A stretch of DNA of 64,000 nucleotides from Hymenobacter jeongseonensis (GCF_015694725.1 NZ_JADQDQ010000001.1:806001-870000), one strand, 5' to 3'. Positions 1 to 8,819 are shown, numbered from the stretch's first letter. Notes: a model not told the origin generated them from the sequence alone. Numbers and translations are program-made.

Positions 1-957
1 ATCGGCTTTCTGGCGAAGGACTCACTCTACACCATTCCGCTCTATGGGGTGATTTTTGTCAGCGGCATTGCGCGCGGCTTTATGGGGCCCGCGCTGTTCT
101 CGTTTATGCCCCAACTGCTGCCCGACCGTGCTTTTTTGCCCAATGCCATTACCTGGAACAGCACCACATACCAAGGGTCGTCGGTACTGGGCCCGGCCAT
201 TGGCGGGTACCTGATTGCGCACTTGGGCGTGGCCAATTCTTACGTCGTCACGACGGTGCTGCTGGGGCTGGCGCTGTTCCAGTTCGCGCGCATTGCCGGC
301 CGGCCCCTGCCTCCAACCGAGGGCGAGCGGCTCAATTTGAAAGACAGCGTGCTCAGCGGCCTGCGATTCATTTTTAGCAACCAACTGGTGCTCGCGGCCC
401 TGTCGTTGGATATGTTTGCGGTGCTTTTTGGAGGCGCGGTGGCCTTGCTGCCCGTGTTTGCGGCCGATATTCTCAAAGTGGGCCCCACCGGGTTTGGGCA
501 CCTCGAAGCCGCACCCGCGGTTGGCTCGGTGCTGATGGCAGTGTTCCTGACCTACTTTCCGTTGCGGCGGCACGCGGGCCGCAAGCTACTCTGGGCTGTG
601 GCGGGATTTGGCGCGGCCACCATCGGGTTTGCGTTGTCCAAAAACTTTTACCTGTCGCTAGGCCTCTTGTTCTTGACGGGGGTATTTGATTCCGTTTCGG
701 TCATTGTGCGCTCCACTTTGATTCACACCTTCACCCCGGAGTACATGAAGGGCCGGGTTTCGGCGGTGAATAATATTTTCATCGGCTCCAGCAATGAGAT
801 TGGTGCTTTTGAGAGCGGCGTGGCCGCGCGGCTGATGGGAACCGTGAGGTCGGTGGTATTTGGGGGCGTGATGACGCTGTTGGTCGTAGCCGTCACCGCT
901 TGGCGGGCCGATAAACTGCGCGAGTTAGAAATGGGCAAAAATCAGCCGGTTGCGTAG
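1..957 (+). CDS. MFS transporter, EntS-like (3' part, truncated by window edge)
   Basis: This is the C-terminal 318 residues of an inner-membrane major facilitator; the reading frame is open to the first base, so the start lies upstream of the window. Several hydrophobic helices are visible. The segment around QLLPDRAFLPNAITWNS followed by GSSVLGPAIGGYL is typical of the MFS_3/EntS branch, which exports siderophores or drugs. A conserved-looking GHLEAAPAVGSVL helix follows. The protein ends in a short charged tail (LRELEMGKNQ). It converges on the molybdenum operon with only 22 bases between the two 3' ends. The substrate cannot be told from sequence. An in-frame GTG at 49 is only an internal codon. 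Confidence 0.85.
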   Translation: MGFLAKDSLYTIPLYGVIFVSGIARGFMGPALFSFMPQLLPDRAFLPNAITWNSTTYQGSSVLGPAIGGYLIAHLGVANSYVVTTVLLGLALFQFARIAGRPLPPTEGERLNLKDSVLSGLRFIFSNQLVLAALSLDMFAVLFGGAVALLPVFAADILKVGPTGFGHLEAAPAVGSVLMAVFLTYFPLRRHAGRKLLWAVAGFGAATIGFALSKNFYLSLGLLFLTGVFDSVSVIVRSTLIHTFTPEYMKGRVSAVNNIFIGSSNEIGAFESGVAARLMGTVRSVVFGGVMTLLVVAVTAWRADKLRELEMGKNQPVA

Positions 958-979
958 CAAGCCGGTGGCAGGAGTTGTG

Positions 980-1624
980 TTATTCTTCGCCTTTGGCCAG
1001 TAGAGAAGCGTATTGCTCCGGCGTGTCCACATCCAGCAATCCCTCCGGAAAGGTGATGCGGCCGGCTGCTTTGCCCCAACTGGCAATGAGGCGGTTGGCA
1101 CCCTGAGCGCCTTGCAAACTATGGAGCGCAGGAAGCGCCGACTGGTCGAAAACAGCTGGGACACCCAAGGTGTCACCGTAGGCTGCGGCCACAACGGGGG
1201 CGTGGGTGTACTGCTGTTTTTCGATTAGCTGGTGCAGCAATTCGGGCGTCACGAGTGGCTGGTCGCTCAACATAACGAGGTAGGCACTAGGCTTGGAACT
1301 GGCCGCGGCGGCCAAGCCAGCTTGAATGGAAGATGCCATGCCGGTCTGCCAATCGGGATTGTGAACGACCTGGAATGGCAAATCCGCCACTTCAGCTGCT
1401 AACGACGCGTGAATGGCTCCGGTCACCAGCACCAACGGTGTGCAACCAGTTGCCACGGCCGTTTCGGCGGCGTGGCGAAGCAAAGTGCGGCCGCGATAGG
1501 GCAGCAACTGCTTGGGCTGGCCCATGCGACTGGAGGCCCCGGCCGCCAGCAACAGCAGCGCTACCGAACCGGACGAAGCCGGCGCGGTGGCGCTGAATGT
1601 GGGCGGTAAGGGCCGCGAAGCCAT
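980..1624 (-). CDS. mocA: MocA-like molybdenum cofactor cytidylyltransferase
   Basis: A nucleotidyltransferase of 214 residues. The nucleotide-binding motif LLLAAGASSRMGQPKQLL lies at about residues 24-41. The LAAG form with a Lys (K38) is typical of CTP-using MocA rather than GTP-using MobA, whose motif is LAGG. The expected reaction is MPT-Mo plus CTP to MPT-cytosine dinucleotide, the cofactor of xanthine-oxidase-family enzymes. Its ATG directly follows the TAG of the Moco subunit gene with no base between, so the two are surely co-transcribed and probably translationally coupled. That context fits a dedicated cofactor-maturation enzyme for the upstream hydroxylase. The first 20 residues, before VALLLLAAG, look like a non-conserved extension. 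Confidence 0.88.
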   Translation of the reverse strand: MASRPLPPTFSATAPASSGSVALLLLAAGASSRMGQPKQLLPYRGRTLLRHAAETAVATGCTPLVLVTGAIHASLAAEVADLPFQVVHNPDWQTGMASSIQAGLAAAASSKPSAYLVMLSDQPLVTPELLHQLIEKQQYTHAPVVAAAYGDTLGVPAVFDQSALPALHSLQGAQGANRLIASWGKAAGRITFPEGLLDVDTPEQYASLLAKGEE

Positions 1625-3955
1625 CTAAACGGGCTTCGTAGCCAGGATTTTATCGGGGGTCATGGGCAGGTCGCGTACGCGCTTGCCGGTGGCGTGGAAG
1701 ATAGCATTGCCCACCGCCGCCGAAACGCCCACCATGGAAATCTCACCGATGCCTTTCACACCCATGGCGTTGATGTAAGGGTCCCGCTCGTCGATAAACT
1801 CCACCGTCATATCCGGAATGTCGGCGTTGACGGGAATGTGATAGTCAGCCAAATCGGCGTTGACGTAGCGGGCAAACTGGTTGTCGCGGTGCGTGGCTTC
1901 CATCAGCGCCGCGCCAATGCCGAAAATGGAGCCGCCGATAATCTGGCTGCGGGCCGTTTTGGCGTTGAGGATGCGGCCTGCGCCGTGCACGCTCACCCAG
2001 CGGGTCACGCGCACGGTGCCCAAGTCGGGGTCTACCTGCACTTCGCAGAAGTGCGCGCCGAAGGAGTGCATGGAATGCGCTGCCGGCGGTTCTTTGTAGC
2101 CCGAATCGGCGGGGCTGGCCGATTGGCCGGTTTCGTAGCCCGCGCCATACTTGCCGTTGCCGCTGCCTTCAATGTCATCAAGGCCCGCTCGCTTCATCAA
2201 GGCCATGTAATCTTCGCCTTTGGCCTTGTTCTTCTTGAGTTGAAGACGACCATTTTCGATGGCTACCTCTTCAGCCTTGGCGCCAAACAAAGGAGATTTT
2301 TTGTCCTTAATAGCCAGTTTGGTTAGCCGTTCCCACACGTCCTGGGCCGCCATGTAAACGGAGGAAGACACGGTGCCCGCCGCTACCGAACCGCCCGAGT
2401 TGGGCGCGGTGGGGAGCTTGGTGTCACCCAGTTCGAAACGGATTTTTTCGGGCGGCAGGCCCAGCGAATCAGCGGCTACCTGCGTCATGACAGTGTAGGT
2501 GCCGGTGCCGAGGTCGGTGGCGCCGCTCTGCACCACGGCGTGGCCGTCGGCGTACAAGCGCACCCGGGCCATACCTTGGGAGTTGTGTACGGGGTAGCTG
2601 GCGGTGGCCATGCCCATGCCCACCAGCAGGCGGCCATTGCGGGTGGCACCGGCCTTGGGATTCCGCTTGCTCCAGCCAAAAAGCTCGGCGCCGCGGGCGT
2701 AGCACTCTTTCAGGGACTTGCTCGACCAGGGCTGGCCGTTAGTAGGGTCTTTGTCGGCGTGGTTCAGCAGCCGAATTTGGATAGGGTCGATGTTCAGCTT
2801 GTAAGCCAAATCGTCCATTAAGCTTTCCAACGCGAAGGAGCCGGGCGCCTCGCCGGGCGCGCGGGTAAAGGTGGAGGTCATCACATTTCCCCGCGCCAAC
2901 TGGTAGCTGGCTTCGAAATTGGGGCAGTCGTACAGCATGTTGATGATTTTGCTGTTCGATTCGGCGTAATTATCCCAGGGCGAAGTGGTGGAGGTTTTCT
3001 CGTGGATAAGGGCCGTGAGTTTGCCTTCCTTGGTCGCGCCCAGCGTAAGGGTCTGGGTCTGGTCTTCGCGGTGGCCCATGCTGGTGAACTGCTGCTTGCG
3101 GGTCAGCGACAGCTTCACGGGCCGGCCTACGCCTTTGGCCGCCAGTACTGTGAGCACCGTGTGGGGCCAGCAAGAGCCTTTGCAGCCGAAGCCCCCGCCC
3201 AAGTACTTCGTAATAACGCGCACTTGGTCTTGGGGCAGGCCCAGCATGGTGGATAAGGCTTTTTGCGTGCGGGTCACGCCCTGCGTCGATTCGTACACCG
3301 TGAGGCGGTCGGGTGCTTCCCACACGGCCGTGGTGGCGCCGGGCTCCATCGGATTGTGGTGGTTGATGGCGTGGGTAAATACGCCGGTTAGTTGCACGGG
3401 CGCGCTGGCCAGTGCGGCGCGGGCATCGCCGCGGCGGGTTTTGCCATCGGTTTTGCCGTCCTGAATTTTTTGCGGGTCGAAGATTTTGGCCTTCGGGTCG
3501 GTGTAGGCCGCGATGGGCTGCTCGGTGAGGTAAGTAACCCGAACCAAATCAGCGGCGTGAGTGGCCCGCTCGAAAGTATCGGCCACTACCACGGCCACGG
3601 GCTGACCAGCGTAGTGAATTACATCCGACGTGAGCGGCATGAAGCCCATGGGAGCACCGATGGCTTTTTTGCCCTCCGCGTCGTTGGGCGTCACGGCCAG
3701 CTTCGGAATGTTGAGGTGGGTATAGATGGCCAGCACGCCCGGTGCTTTAGCGGCGGCACTGGTGTCGATATTCTGAATTTTGCCTTTGGCGATATCGCTG
3801 GTTTTCAGCACGCCGTAGGTAAGGCCGGGAATCGGATATTCGGCCGAATACTTGGCCCGGCCCATCACTTTATCGCGCCCGTCCACGCGGTTTAGCGGTT
3901 TGCCCACCACGTTGGGCGTAGGGGAAGTTTCGAAAAAGGAGGGTTCGGTTTCCAT
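1625..3955 (-). CDS. Molybdenum hydroxylase, molybdopterin-binding large subunit (PaoC/XdhA-like)
   Basis: Catalytic subunit of a xanthine-oxidase-family enzyme, 776 residues from the chosen start METEPSFFE; an ATG 45 bases further upstream (4000) is also in frame but adds a non-conserved stretch. The N-terminal ald_Xan domain opens with GKPLNRVDGRDKVMGRAKY. Cofactor-binding motifs follow: LGGGFGCKG, and near the C-terminus GVKGIGEISMVGV, in which E738 is the expected catalytic base. The gene is third in a minus-strand operon, 2Fe-2S subunit, FAD subunit, this subunit, MocA, in the order of E. coli paoABC. The likely role is oxidation of aldehydes or N-heterocycles to acids or lactams. The real substrate is unknown. 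It has no signal peptide and is expected to ride out with the Tat-tagged small subunit. Confidence 0.9.
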   Translation of the reverse strand: METEPSFFETSPTPNVVGKPLNRVDGRDKVMGRAKYSAEYPIPGLTYGVLKTSDIAKGKIQNIDTSAAAKAPGVLAIYTHLNIPKLAVTPNDAEGKKAIGAPMGFMPLTSDVIHYAGQPVAVVVADTFERATHAADLVRVTYLTEQPIAAYTDPKAKIFDPQKIQDGKTDGKTRRGDARAALASAPVQLTGVFTHAINHHNPMEPGATTAVWEAPDRLTVYESTQGVTRTQKALSTMLGLPQDQVRVITKYLGGGFGCKGSCWPHTVLTVLAAKGVGRPVKLSLTRKQQFTSMGHREDQTQTLTLGATKEGKLTALIHEKTSTTSPWDNYAESNSKIINMLYDCPNFEASYQLARGNVMTSTFTRAPGEAPGSFALESLMDDLAYKLNIDPIQIRLLNHADKDPTNGQPWSSKSLKECYARGAELFGWSKRNPKAGATRNGRLLVGMGMATASYPVHNSQGMARVRLYADGHAVVQSGATDLGTGTYTVMTQVAADSLGLPPEKIRFELGDTKLPTAPNSGGSVAAGTVSSSVYMAAQDVWERLTKLAIKDKKSPLFGAKAEEVAIENGRLQLKKNKAKGEDYMALMKRAGLDDIEGSGNGKYGAGYETGQSASPADSGYKEPPAAHSMHSFGAHFCEVQVDPDLGTVRVTRWVSVHGAGRILNAKTARSQIIGGSIFGIGAALMEATHRDNQFARYVNADLADYHIPVNADIPDMTVEFIDERDPYINAMGVKGIGEISMVGVSAAVGNAIFHATGKRVRDLPMTPDKILATKPV

Positions 3956-4057
3956 GGGGAGTAATGATGCTTTCAAGAGACCGCCGGGGTTGTTTCGCAC
4001 GGGGTCAGATTGAGGAAAAGAGAGTTTCGCCGAGCGGGAAACCGAAATGCTGCTTGC

Positions 4058-5041
4058 CTATGCCGCCGTCAATTCCGTGAGGGCCCGCACCAGCGTGCTT
4101 TGAGCCAGTTCTACTTTGAAGCGGTTGTGTTCGCGGGGCTGGGCCTCGCGCAGCGCGGCGGCCGCGGCGGCCCGGAAGGTGGCTTCCGTGGCGGGCGCAC
4201 CGGTCAGGACTTTTTCGGCTTCGCGCGAGCGCCAAGGCTTGGTACCTACCCCGCCCAGCGCCACGCGGGCCGAACGAATCTGGCCGCCCTGCACATCGAG
4301 CCCCACAGCGGCCGAAGCCAGCGCGTAGGCGTAGGAAGTCCGCTCGCGCACTTTCAGGTACATGGATTTGCGGGTGTGCGCGGCGGCTGGTACTGTTACC
4401 GACACAATCAGCTCGCCGGGCTCGAGCACGGTTTCGCGCTGGGGCGTATTGCCGGGCACAAGGTGAAAGTCGACCAATGGCACGCGGCGCTGCTTGCCTT
4501 TGGCGTTTTCGAGCAGGAGCACGGCATCCAGCGCCACCAGGGCCACGGCGAGGTCGCCGGGAAAGGTGGCAATACAGGACTTGCTGCCGCCCAGAATCGC
4601 CAGGCCGCGGTTTTCGCCTTCCTGCGCCGGGCAGCCGGAGCCGGGTTGGCGCTTGTTGCACGGAAATGCCGTGTCGCGGAAGTAGCCGCAACGGGTGCGC
4701 TGCAGCAGGTTGCCGCCGATGCTGGCCATGTTGCGCAGCTGCGGCGAAGCCGCTTGCAGCAGCGACTGCGAAATCATTGGGTACTGCTGCATCACGAGCG
4801 GGTTTTCGCCCACGTCGCTCATGCGCTCCAGCGCGCCGATGCGCAGGCCGTCACCCGTTTGCTCAATGCCTTTGAAGGCGAGCATATTGATGTCCACCAA
4901 CTGGTCGTGGTTTTCCACGTTCAGCTTCATCAGGTCGAGCAGGGTGGTGCCGCCGGCAATGAAAGCCGCCTGCTTGTTGTCGCGCACGGCGCCGGTGGCT
5001 TCCTTGGGCTGCGTGGCCTGGAGGTAGGAGAAGTTGTTCAT
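4058..5041 (-). CDS. Molybdenum hydroxylase, FAD-binding subunit with four-Cys insert (PaoB-like)
   Basis: A CO-dehydrogenase-flavoprotein-like subunit of 327 residues from MNNFSYLQ. FAD contacts are the IAGGTTLLDLMK loop (about 28-39) and SIGGNL (107-112). Between the two FAD motifs and the rest of the domain there are four cysteines, C118, C128, C137 and C156, in an insert reading CGYFRDTAFPCNKRQPGSGC. E. coli PaoB carries an extra [4Fe-4S] cluster in the corresponding insert, so I infer a cluster here too. The start codon follows the stop of the 2Fe-2S gene by two bases, which argues against the longer in-frame ORF that begins at 5134 inside that gene. It passes electrons between the 2Fe-2S subunit and FAD. 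Confidence 0.9.
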   Translation of the reverse strand: MNNFSYLQATQPKEATGAVRDNKQAAFIAGGTTLLDLMKLNVENHDQLVDINMLAFKGIEQTGDGLRIGALERMSDVGENPLVMQQYPMISQSLLQAASPQLRNMASIGGNLLQRTRCGYFRDTAFPCNKRQPGSGCPAQEGENRGLAILGGSKSCIATFPGDLAVALVALDAVLLLENAKGKQRRVPLVDFHLVPGNTPQRETVLEPGELIVSVTVPAAAHTRKSMYLKVRERTSYAYALASAAVGLDVQGGQIRSARVALGGVGTKPWRSREAEKVLTGAPATEATFRAAAAAALREAQPREHNRFKVELAQSTLVRALTELTAA

Positions 5042-5043
5042 GG

Positions 5044-5685
5044 CTAAGACTTGAAACCGCTTTTTTCGACCTGCCGAATGGCTGCCACAATGTTGGGGTA
5101 GGCGCCGCAGCGGCAGAGGTTGCCGCTCATCCACTCGCGCACGTCACCGTCGGTAGTGGCGTGACCTTCCTTCAGGCATGCCACGCCCGACATGAGTTGC
5201 CCCGGCGTGCAATAGCCGCACTGGAAGCCGTCGTGCTCGATGAACGCCGCCTGCAGCGGATGCAACTCTTCGCCCTTGGCCAATCCTTCGACGGTGGTGA
5301 TTTCCTTGCCCTGGTTCATCACGGCCAGCGTGAGGCAGCTGTTGATGCGGCGGCCGTCGACCAGTACGGTGCAGGCACCACACTGGCCGTGGTCGCACCC
5401 TTTCTTGGAGCCCGTCAGGTCCAGTTTTTCGCGCAGGGCGTCGAGCAATGTCACCCGCGGCTCGGCGCTGATGGTGCGCACGGTGCCGTTCACCTTCAGG
5501 CGCATTTCCGTCACGCCTTCCACCTTTTTGGAGATGGCCGTGAGGCGCTCGGCCTGGCTGATGAGCGGCGGAGCCAAGGCCAGCCCCAGGAAGCCGGTGG
5601 CTTGCTTGATAAACGAACGGCGGCCGTCGTTGGGCACCGGGCTGTCGGGCTGAGCGGCCGAATCGGGCGGGAAGTGGTCAGTCAT
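5044..5685 (-). CDS. Molybdenum hydroxylase, Tat-exported 2Fe-2S subunit (PaoA-like)
   Basis: First gene of the operon, 213 residues from MTDHFPPDS. A twin-arginine signal is visible: GRRSFIKQATGFLGLALA with the Arg pair at 22-23 followed by a hydrophobic stretch. The plant-type ferredoxin cluster uses C97, C102, C105 and C117 (CDHGQCGAC..C). The second, all-helical cluster domain uses C156, C159, C191 and C193 (FQCGYC...LCRC). The signal implies that the folded heterotrimer is exported to the periplasm, as for PaoABC. I chose this ATG over an in-frame one at 5754 because the extra 23 residues are a Cys/Leu-rich stretch unlike the family and would bury the Tat signal. Confidence 0.92.
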   Translation of the reverse strand: MTDHFPPDSAAQPDSPVPNDGRRSFIKQATGFLGLALAPPLISQAERLTAISKKVEGVTEMRLKVNGTVRTISAEPRVTLLDALREKLDLTGSKKGCDHGQCGACTVLVDGRRINSCLTLAVMNQGKEITTVEGLAKGEELHPLQAAFIEHDGFQCGYCTPGQLMSGVACLKEGHATTDGDVREWMSGNLCRCGAYPNIVAAIRQVEKSGFKS

Positions 5686-5771
5686 GGCAAAGAAATACAG
5701 AAGTAGAAACCTAACCGCGGGGCACGGGCAATGGTTAAGCCGCGCCAGCACCAAGGCGCGCTCACTCTAAA

Positions 5772-5812
5772 AATAACTCGTTAGTACGTTTTTGCAGCCC
5801 GTCAGAGTTATT
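5772..5812. promoter_or_regulatory. Inverted repeat upstream of the molybdenum hydroxylase operon
   Basis: AATAACTC (5772-5779) is mirrored by GAGTTATT (5805-5812) with 25 bases between, about 90 bp upstream of the first operon start codon in an otherwise empty intergenic stretch. The arms are AT-rich against a GC-rich background. It could be an operator, or part of the 3' region of the helix-hairpin-helix gene, which does not reach it. No regulator gene is adjacent, so the role is a guess. Confidence 0.3.
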
Positions 5813-5854
5813 AATTCCCCTAATCTTGTACGTGCTTCAGCCAGCGCTGTGGCC

Positions 5855-6916
5855 TTACTCGCACCGGACGTAGGGCCGCATTTTCTCCCAGTCCTCGGCT
5901 TTCAGAATGGGAATCTGCTTCAAATCCTCAACTTGCTTGTAGGGGCCGTGCTGCTGCCGATACGCCACAATAATGCGCGCCCGCGGTTTGCCAATGTAAG
6001 GGTGCAGGTACAGTTCGTCGAAGGACGCGGTGTTCACGTTCACCAGCTTCGGCGCAAAACTGGCTGCCACGAAGGTGTATTTCTTGAGGCTATCGCGCAA
6101 GTCGGGGGCATCGCGCAGCACAAACACCTCGTCCAACTGGTCTTCGCGGAGGTAGCCGCCCAGCTGGTTGCGGTATCGCACCACCCACTTGGCGCGCCCC
6201 GCGCCAATGCCGCGTATCTGCATCAGCTGCGTGGTATCGGCGGTGTTCAGGTCGAAGGGCTGGAGGTTGCGCGGCTTGCTGGGGTATTTGCCGGGCGTGG
6301 CGGCGGCAAAAGGTGGATACTTGCCGTCGGGGCCGGGCTTAGTGGTGGCATAATCCGGCCGCTCGCCGCGCCTAGGGGCCGCATCGGGCAACTGCATAAA
6401 CGGCGCGAGCCGCTGGAAAACGGAGTCTTCCAACCCGTACATCTTTTGCACCTGGGTTTTGGCTTCAAAACCGCCAGCGGCTTCGCGGTACTTCACAATG
6501 CGAGCGGCCACGAAGTGCGGCACGCCGCGGGCTTCCCAACCTTCGGCAGTGAGCGAGTTGGGGTCGAAGGGCGCTAGCCGGACTTGCGCTACTTTGGGGT
6601 AGCGGGAATTACCGGCCGGATACTTCTCAAAATTGCGCTTGGGAAACCGGCTGGCGTAACCTTGCTCGGCAGTGCGGTGCTCTTTCAGCTGGGCCGCTAG
6701 TTCGTCGAGACCTTTTTGGTCGGCCGCTGGCAGGTAAACGGGCGCCGCCGGACGCAGCAGAATAGGTGCGACGATGGCCGCCAGCATCACCACCAACAAC
6801 CCGACCATGCCCTTGGCCTCGCCCCGCGAATAGCCCATGTGGCGCCGTATCCAGCGCATCGGGCCAGAGTTTTCCCACGACCAGCGGGGCCGCGGTGGGG
6901 GTGGCGTAGCGGCCAT
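5855..6916 (-). CDS. Membrane-anchored helix-hairpin-helix protein (ComEA-like repeats)
   Basis: A protein of 353 residues with a Pro-rich cytoplasmic start, one membrane segment at about 37-55 (GMVGLLVVMLAAIVAPILL), a linker rich in charged residues, and three ComEA-type helix-hairpin-helix modules. These begin near FDPNSLTAEGW (about 117), FDLNTADTTQLMQIRGIG (about 225) and VNVNTASFDEL (about 290). The modules carry the usual hG hairpins (for example IRGIGAGRAKWVV), which bind DNA backbone non-specifically. Related Bacteroidetes proteins are presumed to act in DNA uptake or envelope-associated DNA binding, but this has not been shown for this family as far as I know. It is transcribed away from the hydrolase genes and stands alone. 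Confidence 0.8.
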   Translation of the reverse strand: MAATPPPPRPRWSWENSGPMRWIRRHMGYSRGEAKGMVGLLVVMLAAIVAPILLRPAAPVYLPAADQKGLDELAAQLKEHRTAEQGYASRFPKRNFEKYPAGNSRYPKVAQVRLAPFDPNSLTAEGWEARGVPHFVAARIVKYREAAGGFEAKTQVQKMYGLEDSVFQRLAPFMQLPDAAPRRGERPDYATTKPGPDGKYPPFAAATPGKYPSKPRNLQPFDLNTADTTQLMQIRGIGAGRAKWVVRYRNQLGGYLREDQLDEVFVLRDAPDLRDSLKKYTFVAASFAPKLVNVNTASFDELYLHPYIGKPRARIIVAYRQQHGPYKQVEDLKQIPILKAEDWEKMRPYVRCE

Positions 6917-7068
6917 GGGAGGAAGCTCCAGCGCGGGGCCGGAAATTGGTAGAAAGGAAAGAGGGCGTGAACAAAAGGACCACCGCCGGGCGGACTTTCG
7001 CCGGAAGCAAGTATAGCCAAAAACCCCGACAATGAGCGGGTTTGAGTGCTGGGCCCGCCCTTTGGGCT

Positions 7069-8643
7069 TTACCCGCGCAGCCAGGCCATGCTCAGCAGCT
7101 TGGGGCTTTTGGTGGGGGCTGGCTGCTTGGCTTTCAGGGGCGAACGGGCGGTAGTGGTTTTGGTTTTAACGGCCACCCACTCGTTGATTTTCTTCAGCGC
7201 ATCGGGCGAGAAAGTCGGTTGCTGCACGCCATTCACCAAGGGCCACTGCGCGGGCGCGGGCTGAAACAAGTGGTTGACGCCATCGAGACGGTAGGCCGTA
7301 ACGGAGCCGTTGGCGCTGTGCAGGCCCCGGCGCAGCGACGTCATGTTGCGCTTGGCCGACACCTGCAAATCGGACGTGCCATTGAGCAGCAGCACGGGGC
7401 AGTCCACTTTGCTCAACTGGTTCAGGGGGTTGAAATCAAAGAAATAACGCGACCACGGCGTGGTGAGCTGCACTGCCCGGGCGTGGGCCATGGCCACCGT
7501 GATGCCCGTGTTGGTGCTGCTCAGCACCGTAGCCAGCTTGGCCCGGGCCAGTTCATTATTAGGGGTTTGCCGAACGATGGCAACCAAGCGCTGGTAGGCA
7601 TCCTGCGCCGCTTTTATCTCGGCGGCGTCGGACCCAATCAGGCGCATGATTTCGCCCTGCTGGCGCAGCAGCACATCGAAGCCCGGCTGACCATAGCCGG
7701 CCAAGGAAACTACAAAATTGGGCGCTTGCCGCGAAGCCATGGCGGCCAGCAAAGCCACGTTGCCGCCCTCGCCGTGGCCCAGCAAGCCCACGCGCTGCGG
7801 GGCAATGAGCGGGCGCTTGCGCAAAAAGGCCAGCGCCGCCTGGGCATCCGTCACCAGATCGGCGGTGGTGGCGTTGGCGTAGGTGCCGCTGGATTGGCCC
7901 ACGCCCCGGTCATCAAACCGGAGCACGGCAATGCCGTGGCGGGTGAGGTAGTCGGCGAGCTGGCCAAACATCCGGTAGCCGGCTACTTCCACCTCGCGGC
8001 CTTGGGGGCCCAGGTCGGAGAGCAGCGCCACGGCCGGGAAAGGCCCTTCGCCGGCGGGCACCGTCAGCGTGCCGCCCAGGTGCTGCTTCGACGTTGGGTT
8101 TTGGAAACTTACTTCGGTGACGCGGTAGGGCGGGGCGGGGCGGAATGGAGCGGCGGCCGTGGGCTGGCTGCCCACGGCCCGCTGCAGCAGCATGGGTGCT
8201 TTCACGCCGGGCTGCGTCCAGGTACCGCTGAGCTTGGCGCCGCCTTCCAGCACCTTGCCCACAAAGCTGCTGCCGGCCTGCTCAATGCGAAGCTTGATGT
8301 CATTGCCCTTTAATTCAACCTCCACCGGCATGCGGCTGATGCGCTGCTGGGGCGCATCGAGGGCGGCGTAGTAAGTGCCATTGGTGAGGGGCACCATGGT
8401 GATGATGACGGTGATTTGGCCGCCCAGCAATTTCAGCGGGCCTTTCCACTGGCCGTTGAGGGGCGCCAGTGGCTTCACTGAAGTGCTTGGTTTGGCTGCG
8501 GTCTTGGACTTTGAGGCAGCAACCGACTTCGCAGCAGGGTGCCCTTTGGATGCACTTTGCGCAGAACGGCGCGTTTGGCCACTACAAGGTGATTGTGCTA
8601 ACACAACGAATGAAAGCAGTGCGGCGGGTAAAAATTTAATCAT
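7069..8643 (-). CDS. Secreted alpha/beta hydrolase paralogue lacking the nucleophilic serine
   Basis: A protein of 524 residues with a signal peptide (MIKFLPAALLSFVVLAQ) and a Ser/Lys/Ala-rich linker. A beta-rich front domain (about 62-156) is followed by an alpha/beta hydrolase domain (about 175-480) and a basic Lys/Thr-rich tail. The domain closely resembles the next gene, sharing ADYLTRHGIAVLRFDDRGVG. At the nucleophile elbow this protein reads GHGEGG where the paralogue reads GHSQGG: residue 291 is Gly (codon GGC at 7771-7773). The other triad members remain (D424 in NGTSDLQV, H457 in GVNHLF). The stretch before the elbow strand also differs (SDLGPQGRE instead of TGSGPEDRN). It is therefore probably inactive as a classical serine hydrolase, or it has a different role. 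The ORF itself is intact. Confidence 0.85.
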   Translation of the reverse strand: MIKFLPAALLSFVVLAQSPCSGQTRRSAQSASKGHPAAKSVAASKSKTAAKPSTSVKPLAPLNGQWKGPLKLLGGQITVIITMVPLTNGTYYAALDAPQQRISRMPVEVELKGNDIKLRIEQAGSSFVGKVLEGGAKLSGTWTQPGVKAPMLLQRAVGSQPTAAAPFRPAPPYRVTEVSFQNPTSKQHLGGTLTVPAGEGPFPAVALLSDLGPQGREVEVAGYRMFGQLADYLTRHGIAVLRFDDRGVGQSSGTYANATTADLVTDAQAALAFLRKRPLIAPQRVGLLGHGEGGNVALLAAMASRQAPNFVVSLAGYGQPGFDVLLRQQGEIMRLIGSDAAEIKAAQDAYQRLVAIVRQTPNNELARAKLATVLSSTNTGITVAMAHARAVQLTTPWSRYFFDFNPLNQLSKVDCPVLLLNGTSDLQVSAKRNMTSLRRGLHSANGSVTAYRLDGVNHLFQPAPAQWPLVNGVQQPTFSPDALKKINEWVAVKTKTTTARSPLKAKQPAPTKSPKLLSMAWLRG

Positions 8644-8707
8644 GGAATCAGCCTATGTAAAACGATTGCTGCTGGTCTCAAATAGAAATCTGGCCTGAAA
8701 AGTACAA

Positions 8708-8715
8708 CAAACGTA
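8708..8715 (-). promoter_or_regulatory. Candidate -7 promoter box (TACGTTTG)
   Basis: On the minus strand this reads TACGTTTG, an exact match to the Bacteroidetes -7 box TAnnTTTG, 65 bases upstream of the start of the serine-less hydrolase. I see no TTTG at the expected -33 spacing. Confidence 0.4.
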
Positions 8716-8819
8716 AAGTATTATCAATAGGTTTAAGACTTGCAATGACTGCCTAAAGTGCAAATAGCTCACTTTGCGGGTGAGCTACTGATGAGGTCGA
8801 ATCAAGCAGGAGGGATGCC

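Noticed and set aside
7042..8313. Long plus-strand open frame opposite the serine-less hydrolase
   Set aside because: Shadow frame; no signal peptide, domain or promoter, and the minus-strand protein has a clear paralogue next door.
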